64,000 bases of DNA from Whitmania pigra (lineage: Eukaryota > Annelida > Clitellata > Hirudinida > Haemopidae), in the NCBI GenBank assembly GCA_021613335.1, contig JAJTWR010000275.1, forward strand, positions 1,016,001-1,080,000, given 5' to 3'. The position numbers were made by a program, and so were the translations under genes. Position 1 is the first letter of the stretch. Each line of letters starts with the position of its first letter. Below the pieces are notes generated by a model. It saw only the letters and a program-made list of their open reading frames with translations, was not told the DNA's origin and searched no databases. This document shows, one piece after another, positions 55,566 to 64,000 of the stretch.

Positions 55566-56926
55566 TATTTATTTATTTAAAGACACGAACGAAGGGCCGA
55601 AGCCTCTAACACGATCGAAAAATAAACTTAAACGCGAAAACTAAGTTCATCACCGCTCGGGCAGATCTAGTTTGAGAAATCGAAAGCGAGGAGAAAAAGT
55701 TTAATAGGAGGTAATAAATTTTCAAAGTTCTTGGAATCTGAGGTAGGGATTAAGATTTAGTTTACAGATTTCAGAATTAAATCGGTTTGTTGTTGAGGAA
55801 TTGACGATATGAGCTGGCAGGGAGTTCCAGGATCGGACAATGCGGTTAGAGAAAAAGTGTTTGGATATTTCACATCGGGATTTTCTTGTCCTGAGTTTGT
55901 GGTTATGGCCTCTGGTCCTAGTGTAAGTTGATCTAATAAGAGTAGTGGAAATGTTGCTGTGGATAAAGCCATTTTGTAGCTTGTAACAGAGAGTGAGATC
56001 GGCCAGTAGTCGACGCTTTTCCAATGTTGGTAGTTTAAGTGTCTTTAGTCTTTTTAGATATGGATAATGGGCAAGTGTGGGAATGGCCTTTGTGTACCTT
56101 TTTTGAATTTTCTCTATTCTGTCAATGAGTAGTTTTTTATGAGGATTCCAAACGGGAGAGCTGTATTCCAATATTGGTCTAACGTAAGTACAAAATGCTT
56201 TTTTAAGGATATCTGGGTCTCTAGAGGAAAAAGATGCAAGAATCAATTTGGATATTATGGCTGCTTTCCTGGTGATGTTGTCGATGTGATGGACGAATTT
56301 GAGGGAGGAATCAATAAGCACTCCCAGATCTCGGATCGTGCCAACTCTCGACAGTCTGTGGTTATTGATCCAATATTCACATGGGTTGAAATATTTGTTG
56401 TAACCAATCAGCGAGAGTATCTGACATTTGTCGGGAGCAAGCTGTAACTGCCATCTCTCACTCCATTCTACTATTTTGTCAAGAGATCGTTGCAACTGGA
56501 GAGAAGAAGTGTTGTAAAGTTTTACATCGTCAGCAAAGAGCTTACAAATGGAGCTGAGCTTTTGAATATTTCGGGTAGGTCGTTTATATATAGCAAAAAT
56601 AGGGTTGGCCCGAGAACACTCCCCTGAGGAACTCCGCTAGTGACAGCAACCTCTTCTGAGGTACATCCATTGATGCTCACTTTTTGTGACCTCAAGTATA
56701 GAAAATCCCCAAGCCATCCTTTCATATTGTCATTTACACCATATGTGCGTATTTTGAGCATTAGTTTTGTGTGAGAGACAGAGTCAAAGGCCTTACGGAA
56801 GTCCAAGTAGATGATGTCTAAATTTTGCTTGTCTTGTATGGCGTCTGTCCATCTTTGAGTGCATTCGAGGATATTTGTGGTGGTTGAAAGAGCCGGAATA
56901 AAGCCATGTTGGCTACAGTCGATAAG
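55566..56926 (-). mobile_element. 5'-truncated CR1/Jockey-type LINE
   Basis: About 1.36 kb encoding the RT C-terminal half. It has DIIYLDFRKAFDSVSH, SGVPQGSVLGPTLFLLYIND, FADDVKLY (the catalytic ADD), and YVRPILEYSSPVWNPH. The end is WNSLPAHIVNSSTTNRF. A one-base frame break lies near 56525. The 3' end is a TAAA-type tail, and it is flanked by CAATT (55561-55565 and 56927-56931). Unit B carries the matching site without the insertion (near 59640), so the LINE came after the segmental duplication, or unit B lost it. Confidence 0.88.
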
Positions 56927-56931
56927 CAATT

Positions 56932-57651
56932 ATGAGTGGTTTAGAAAATTTGTTGGGTGAGAGTTTTGTGGCATTTCTTAAAAGCTAAAGTTCATTGATT
57001 TATGGCAAAGGGAAGATGGCAGATAATTTCCAAGCAGAATGTTCTAGACTGAAGTTTTTTTTTATTTAATCTCTAGCACAAAAACAGATATCTGGTTGGT
57101 AATCATAGTTATTGACCTTTCTTTAGGGGCAATCTTCATAATCAATAATGAATTAGCTCGACCATTGAAGTACAATAACTTGGTAAGTCATAAGTTGTCT
57201 TTGAATTTTATTTTTTTGCCACATAAAATTATGGTTTAAAAAAGTAGGAGTCCTACTTTTACTTATTAACAAATATTAATTTTTATTATAATCCTGGTTT
57301 TACTTATTTACAAATATTGAATCTTCATTCAATAGTTTTTAAACATCAGCACGTAGTTGTTGGCCAAATAAATAAGACAAAGACAAATAAATTACATTTT
57401 CTTTTTTTTAAAAAAAATCAAAAAATCTTAATTTTATGAAGCCGGAAGCAAACTAAATTGCCTACTTTTATTTGTAATTAATTTTCAAAAAAACATTAGT
57501 CGAATTTCTCGGCCTCATAAAACAAAATAAAATCTATATTACGAGTTTGAAATTTCATATTTGATTTGTTCTGTAAATCTGTAAATCAGGACATGGCAAA
57601 GATAGAAGAACTTTTCCAAGAGACAAATTGGCGGACAGTTTCCAAGCAGCA
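56932..57651. other. Spacer between units A and B with a group I relic
   Basis: Contains the second relic of a group I exon 2 (about 57003-57060). The AT-rich spacer is shared with 53400-54000 (for example TTACTTATTAACAAATATTAA). No gene. Confidence 0.5.
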
Positions 57652-58987
57652 TTAAGAACATTTTTTTCGGTTACACACGCACACTTGTGCACGAAATTTA
57701 CCTTCATACTCCCACGTACAAATCATTAAAGAGATCGTGTCCTCTTTGGGACAGTAGTGCATTATTGTGAGTTTTGTGTTATCTGGAATATAGATGCAAA
57801 TAATATATTGGTTTAGTGGAATTATTGAAACTCCTAATTATTAAATTACAATTAATTATTGCTCGGCATGACCGCTAAATTTTACAATATCAATTTTATG
57901 GAATAAAATTTCAGTAACATAAAATCAACAATTCCATAACTTGTCAGGATTCAAATAATATTAATCATAATGTTATGAATATTAATTATCGTAACCACAT
58001 TCTGGCTGACAGTTATTAATTATTATGACTTCACATTCTTAATCTGCCATCAATAATGACAGCTGGGCAGATAAATTACAGCGTCAATTAGTCCTGATTC
58101 CATGTTTTTCGACTTTATCACATTTTAATATGGGTCAAGTACAATTATGTTCTACAAAACATTGTTTCTAACAAAGCTCCATTATTTTCTTTATATATTG
58201 TAAAATGTAATTGTTTCATATTTTGTAATGTATGTTTATGTGGAATTCAGTTATATGATGACACAAACTTCACCCTATTGGTCGACGCTAAACACCTGAT
58301 CTTCGTTCCTCCTCCCCATTAATCTTCATCAACCGGTAAATAGGACATTCCTCGTAAATAGAGGCTTCTCGCATGCCTCTCATATTGTCTGGAAAAGCCT
58401 ACCTCCCCTCGTCAGAGCCCAAGCATCCTTGGAACTCTTTAAGCATCCCCTGAAGATCACCTCTACAGGACTTCATGGGACAGCGAAAACACATGGCGCC
58501 TTATAAATTAATTTTTATTATTAATCTACAATTAAATTCGACTAGTTGAAAAATCTCTTCTCATTCCTCGATCATTTTTTAATAATCTTATAATAATACT
58601 TTTTTGATTTTTTTCATTATCGAATTGTCATTAACATCGTTATTAAAATCTTCATAGCATTCTTAAGTCAGTTATCTTTTAGATATAATCATTCTTTTGA
58701 CCCCCATGACAAAACAATTAATAAAATCAATTGAATTTCCAACATTTTCAACACCAGCTACTAAGAAATCATGCAACAAGAGCGAATTACCTACCGGAGT
58801 ATTGCGTGCAGAAACCCTCAAAACAGTTGGAATAGAAATTTAAATCCACTTCGGGGTTATCACACCGTGGAGCTACTTCTGTTTTTATCAAAGGTATGAA
58901 GCAATAAGGACACTCATACAATGAATAAGTCGGGTCTGAAATCAGACAAACAATTGCCAGTATAGCGAGAGCAGCAGGTATGGACAT
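57652..58987 (-). CDS. Ly6/three-finger-like secreted protein, array gene L6 (group II)
   Basis: Exons 58795-58987 and 57652-57782 join in phase 1 to give 107 residues. The signal peptide is MSIPAALAILAIVCLISDPT. The ten-Cys set is YECPYC, PRC, NCFEGFC / HYCPK, MICTW, VCVCNRKKC, the full three-finger/Ly6 count. It stops one residue after the last Cys, so no GPI or TM tail exists and the product should be free in the extracellular space. The intron carries the LINE 3' fragment. Confidence 0.78.
58245..58525 (+). mobile_element. LINE 3'-end fragment, copy in unit B (intron of L6)
   Basis: Nearly the same as 54730-55045 over the HIVWKSLPP and KHPLKI part and the shared tail. Its 5' part is shortened. 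Confidence 0.55.
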
Positions 58988-59991
58988 TATACTTCTTGAC
59001 GTAATTGCTCCGAGTTTAAAATTAATGTTATGTTAATTCGGACTGCATTTAGAGAGACTGACTGTCCATTTTAAAAGGCTCTGAGAAATGAATTTCAAAT
59101 GCTATCAAGGACAATTGATTGGAAATGATAACGCTATCAGTCTCGAGTGACAGTGAATTACATTTCTAATAATATTTACTATTTTAGAGACTATGACATT
59201 TGTACCATTATATGCCATTTGATTTGAACATTCATTTCTCAACCACCAGGCGTTAGGATAGCATGTCCAGTAAAACATGTCACCTTTGCAAATGTTAAAG
59301 TCACAAACCTTGTTTTCTAAATTGAAATACCAGTAAACGTCAGATTCTCACAAGTTAATAAAACTATCTCTTCCCGAACGCCCGCAGCTTCGAAGAAAAC
59401 TTCGCCTCGTCTTTTTGTTGATCTGCTTCAACGTTTGAATTTTCTAATAAAATACTTTTCTAAGTGTTTGTACTTGGACATCAGAAAGTACTAGAAAGCT
59501 TTATGAAATCACTTTACCAATTTAGATCACGAATTTATCACGGTTAGGAATTGTTTAGGAAATCTGATTTGCCATTTGCCGACTGAAATTGTTTGAACTA
59601 GGTATGGCCAACGTATTGCTACTTTTAGCACAGTATGTACAGCAATAATGAGCGGTTTAGAAAACTTGTAGAGTTGGGTGAAAGTTTTGTGGCATTTCTT
59701 AAACGCTAAACAGTATTAAAACCCCTTTTAGATCTACACTTTTGATCAAAAGTTCATCGATTTATGACAAAGAACATTCTATGTAACTGGATGCAAACTA
59801 AATTGCCTAAATTTATTTGGAATTAATTTGATCAAAAATATTTGTCCAATTTCAGAGTCTCACGGAATAAAATAAAACCTAAATTATAAATAAGAAAGTT
59901 CATATTTGGTCTTTTCTGTAAATCAGGACATGTCAAGGACTGAGTGATACACTGTTTCTGGACTCTGTTGGCGGACGATTTCCAAGTGGGA
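58988..59991. other. L6 promoter region and unit B to L7 spacer
   Basis: A TTTTAAAAT element lies about 85 bp upstream of the L6 ATG (near 59069-59080) and is shared with L7. The rest repeats the unit A spacer (59090-59450 matches 55065-55430). No gene. Confidence 0.45.
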
Positions 59992-61551
59992 TTAAGGGCA
60001 TTCTCTTCTGTCGCACGTGCACGCCTGGACTTTCATTTTATCTTTGAACCGCCACAGGCAGATCATCAATGTATTTGAGCTATTTTGGGGACAATAGTGG
60101 TACATAGTCATCGCCTTGCCTGGAAAAGTAGTTGTTTAAATAGGGTCTTTTATTGAATTGATTCATTGAAGTGGTTTAAATAATTATTTATTCTTTTATT
60201 GAATTGATTCATTGAAGCATTGCATTCATTGAAGTTATTGCATTATAAATATTGTTGTAAACTTAGATTTTTGGAAATTAATTAAGTTTATATTGCTAAT
60301 ATAGTTAAATTTGTACTTAATTATATTTGGCATCTTTTCCGGGCACGTGGGATCTATTTTTGCTACAGAAAGGCATTCTCGATAATCAACTGACAAACAA
60401 CGAGAATCAAGACAACTTAGAAGCCCAAATAACCATTTGCATCCTTAAGTACCTCAATTCCTTAAACGCTTAACTTCTATTATTCAGTTCCGTTAACTGA
60501 ATACCTGCTCTAGTAAACTTATTAGTTAACTTACTTATTTGCGGACCCCCGGGTTATTTCAATATGTATTGCAGTTCCCCTTTCTATAAATTTTATTAAT
60601 TACAGCTTAAGAAGGATATTACTGTGCTCTGATATGGCTCCGGTGACATTTAAATCAATTTAATCTGGCATGAGACACTTATTAATTTTCTTGACCTCAC
60701 ATTTTTATAATAGCAAAAAAACTTGGAATAATATCTTGATAAAATTCAATAAATCATAAATTGTCACGTTTCAAATATTAATAGTCATAATCACAGTTTG
60801 CCAGACAGTTATTAATTCTATCGACCTCATGTTCTTAATCTGTTATCAATAATGACAGTTGGTCAGATAAAGTTTAAAGCCAATTAGTACGTTTCCAGGT
60901 TTTCGGACGAAATAAGCGTGCTTTATAACAGTTTGGTAAGGGTTAGTTAGTTCCAGTACAAATTGAACGATATATTCAAATTACATTTGAATTAAAATAC
61001 ATTTCTAACATTTTCTAAAATCATACTGTTGTTGTTATTGTTATTATCGTTATTAATATCTCATATCATTTTTATGTTTGCTAACTCGTAACTGCTAGAA
61101 GTAATCACTCATTCGAATTGCCACGACAAAAGTGTAATAGTTAATGTTATTAATTTATTAATAAATTACAAGTATTAAGAATTAAAAAACTTAATATTGA
61201 ATCCGTGGCCATCCTATGATAGAACTCAATGTTAACATCAATACTAGGTTAATATTGAAAATAATTCACAGCCAGGGTTAGGGTTAGGGTTAGGGTTATC
61301 AACATTTTCAGAACCATCTACTATAAAATGCATAGCAACGAGTACCTACCTAGTGAAGTATTACCGGTGTATTCTCCACAGTAACCGTCAAAACATTTCA
61401 CATAGGTATCCTTAACCATTTGAGGATTATAACATCGTGTTTCTAATTTCTGAGGGATGAGACAATGAGGGCACTGATAACAGGAACCTCTAGAATGCTC
61501 TGAAATCCACCATAAAAATGCTAATCTAGCGATGACAGACGATGAGGACAT
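59992..61551 (-). CDS. Ly6/three-finger-like secreted protein, array gene L7 (group II)
   Basis: Exons 61365-61551 and 59992-60119 join in phase 1 to give 104 residues. The signal peptide is MSSSSVIARLAFLWWISEHS. Eleven Cys follow (CYQCPHC, TRC, KCFDGYC / HYCPQ, MICLW, ACTCDRREC), with an NSS glycosylation site. It stops right after CP, with no membrane tail. The intron (1.25 kb) contains a solo LTR and a TTAGGG tract. Confidence 0.78.
60253..60561. mobile_element. Solo LTR, copy 2 (in the intron of L7)
   Basis: 309 bp, TG...CA, flanked by ATAT on both sides (60249-60252 and 60562-60565). It differs from copy 1 (46995-47303) at only a few positions. Different target duplications show independent insertions. 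Confidence 0.85.
61275..61298 (+). repeat. Interstitial telomeric repeat
   Basis: Four tandem GGGTTA units (reading AGGGTTAGGG...) lie inside the L7 intron, just upstream of the exon 1 donor side. They are perfect but short. Confidence 0.8.
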
Positions 61552-64000
61552 ACCTCTTACAGTATTTAAGCGAAGTCTCAGGGTTTAAACTCTGATTGAT
61601 TTTAGAGTAAATGTCTATTTTAAAAGGCTTTCGGGGACAATTTATTGGAAATGATAACACTATCGTTATCATGTGATAGTTTTTAATAATTTTATTAATA
61701 AATAACTAAACAAATTACTAAATAAAGATAAAAATTGCTTGTTCAAAATTATGCCTAGAAAAGAGTTTTTCTATTTGAAATCACAATGATTTGAACATTT
61801 ACAATTGATTGATGAAATAATTATTTAAAAATGTACATAAATTATTTAACATATTAATAATAAGTAATTATTTAACAACTTCTTTGCGATAGAATGTAAA
61901 AGTAATAAAACACCTCTCCTTGCAACTGTAAAAGCCAATAAATTGAAAAGAACATCAGCAGCCATTTCTGGTAGCTCAAGCCATTTTGTAGGCTTGTCAT
62001 CAATTTCTAGTTTTTCTAGGTTCTCCAGCGGAGGATGTTGATGTAAAGCTGTTTTTGTAAATTAGGGGTGCCTCGGCTAGTCCTGGCTACTCCGGCGCGT
62101 TGACTCGGTATTGCAGTACAACCTGGAACGGACGGCTTTGAAGTTGAGCAGGTACTCCTAATCATCTAGTTATGCAATAGACTTTAATTTAATTACCATT
62201 ACCAGTGGCCTCATTAAGAGGGCCAACACTTATTTTTGACGTGCTGCGATGAACTAAGCATGTTCTACGTAGACATAGGGTAGTACGCTCGTGGCAAGAT
62301 TCTTTTATTTGAGGTTTGTTTCAGTACATGTACTTGGTGTGTACGAAGAGGCACGTGGCGTGGCACTACAGCTAGTACAAGTACTTAATACAATTTCTAT
62401 TCTACGAAATGGAACGTGTGGAATGGATATTGTGGAGTTTTGATTCTGGGTCATGTGGTGAAGGTCAAGGATGAAGAAGATGATATCAGTCTGTCTAATT
62501 ATTATTATGTCGACGTAGTAACATTATTTGTCATCGTTGTGTTGATACCAATTGATATTGTTTGTCATTATTGCGTTAATACTAATTGATATTATTTGTC
62601 GTTATTGCGTTGATATTAATTGATATTAATATTACTCTTGATGCTTCATTACCATTCCAACCTTCATAGTCGATAGCATCAATTTTTACAATATATTGAT
62701 GGAACAATGTTGTTTTAGAATTTGTTTAAAGAATATTATTTTTATTGATTGCCATTGTATCCGAAATACACATATAATGTCATGCACTACCTATAAATCT
62801 GTCCATTGTTAATTTTATTTTAAAAATTCATTAAAAAACCTCTAAAAATAAACTATCGACGAAATAACTTCTCTGAACTTATGACCCAAAAACGCGGCAA
62901 GGTTCTTAAACACTTTTTGGAATTCCTGCTTAGGGATCTGTTGAACAAACAGTAAATTATATAAATATGCAATTACACTGATGACTTAAATATAAAAATG
63001 ATAAAAATAATGTCATTATTATTTAATAATAAGTATTTATCATAATGTAATTATCATAACATAATTTTAAAGTTGTATTATTAATTTATTTTTAAATTCG
63101 AGAAGTCATTTCTTCCAATTGAGTCTGCACTTTCCCGCCTGGACAAATGCTCGTCTGGTTATCAATAGTTCGCCAGATGACGGAAAAACTGTTGGCGTTA
63201 ATTGGCTAAAGACGATTATTACGCAATATCGATTAATTCTAGTTTATTCATTACAATGACTTATTTAATTTTAAAGTATTTTGTTATTTATTTCTTTAAT
63301 CTAAATTAAATATTACAGTTTAAATTTTTTTCAATCGCAGGTGATCGTCAAATTTATGCATCTGAACGTCAGATGGCAGGCAACTAGAAGCCATTTCTAC
63401 GTAATTTCGATTCCCTCACCTTGTCAAGCAAAAAAACAAATACGGCACAGATTTCAAAACCCTCTTTCGGGGGCTTGTAGAACCAGGTACCCTAACTTAA
63501 AATAAAATAAAATCCGAACAGAGTAATAATACATTCAATTGGTTTGATGGATGGACGAGAGGACGGAAGGTTGGAACGGGGAGTCTATAATTAGATATGG
63601 ACTGATGGATTGACGGACGGATGGGAAAAAGTATAGTCCGATACAGCTATGGATGACCGGTGTCATTTTCCTTCTCGGCGTCAATTTGTTGCAAGGCCTC
63701 TGTCGTCCCCCGGCTTCGGACCTTATGGATGACCCTGTCAACTTCCGGGTCACGTGACTAGGACATGTGACGTCACAACTAGGTCTTCATTTCCGGTTAT
63801 GGGGAGCGGGCTCGGCTCTGATAATGCAGTTAATACATATTTTATTGGGGCCGTTTTTCTGGCGCTCCGAGGGTAATTGAGGAGCGAATGTCGTGACCTG
63901 ATTGCGATGATGATGATGATGGCAATGATGATGATGATGATGATGGCGATGATGACTATGAGGGTATGTTGATGATGATGATAATATGGATGAAGGATGA
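61552..64000. other. Gene-free 3' end of the window
   Basis: The L7 promoter (TTTTAAAAT near 61617-61627) is at the left edge. The rest is AT-rich. Low-complexity tracts include variants of ATTGATATTATTTGTC (62510-62620), GGATGGACG-type repeats (63545-63625) and GATGAT at the end (63905-64000). No coding exon supported. Confidence 0.45.

Noticed and set aside
63535..63753. Minus-strand open frame near the window end
   Set aside because: It derives from GGATGGACG-type repeats and has no recognisable domain.

Overview
This is a metazoan nuclear window: AT-rich, GT-AG introns in nearly every gene, microsatellites throughout, and animal-specific families (a kyphoscoliosis-peptidase-like protein, an rBAT-type SLC3 heavy chain, an SLC6 transporter, RAD9A, Ly6/three-finger proteins). 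A short TTAGGG tract fits most animal phyla. The mix suggests an invertebrate, perhaps a spiralian, but the phylum cannot be settled from the sequence.

Layout. 268-2938 (+): 3' half of a KY-like gene. 3659-7235 (-): SLC3A1-like heavy chain. 8744-12306 (+): DHX38/PRP16 copy A, with a one-base frameshift. 12783-16847 (+): complete 13-exon RAD9A. 18023-21442 (+): intact intronless DHX38 copy B. 21709-31438 (-): complete 15-exon SLC6 transporter. One of its introns holds a 4.3-kb Ty3/Gypsy-type element with identical 190-bp LTRs, flanked by a perfect 161-bp direct repeat. 31.4-36.3 kb: intergenic, full of microsatellites. 36263-41902 (-): 8-exon multi-AT-hook protein with an acidic tail. 46.1-61.6 kb (-): tandem array of short two-exon Ly6-like genes, with pseudogene relics, two solo LTRs, a truncated LINE and a TTAGGG tract. 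61.6-64 kb: no gene seen.

The Ly6-like array is the most novel part. It holds two subfamilies. Four group I genes encode 8-9-cysteine domains with hydrophobic, GPI-type tails. Two intact group II genes encode 10-11-cysteine domains that stop right after the last cysteine; recognisable tail-like DNA follows the stop, which suggests loss of membrane anchoring. A third group II gene lost its signal-peptide exon and promoter to a deletion inside a segmental duplication. Three of the group I genes share a CTATAAAAG box 150-170 bp upstream of the start codon.

Exon coordinates were read by eye from splice sites, reading phase and protein conservation. RAD9A, SLC6, the AT-hook gene and the Ly6-like genes splice into uninterrupted frames with consistent intron phases. 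One-base frame breaks occur in DHX38-A, the SLC3 gene, the LTR element and the LINE, so residual assembly indels should be considered before calling pseudogenes.
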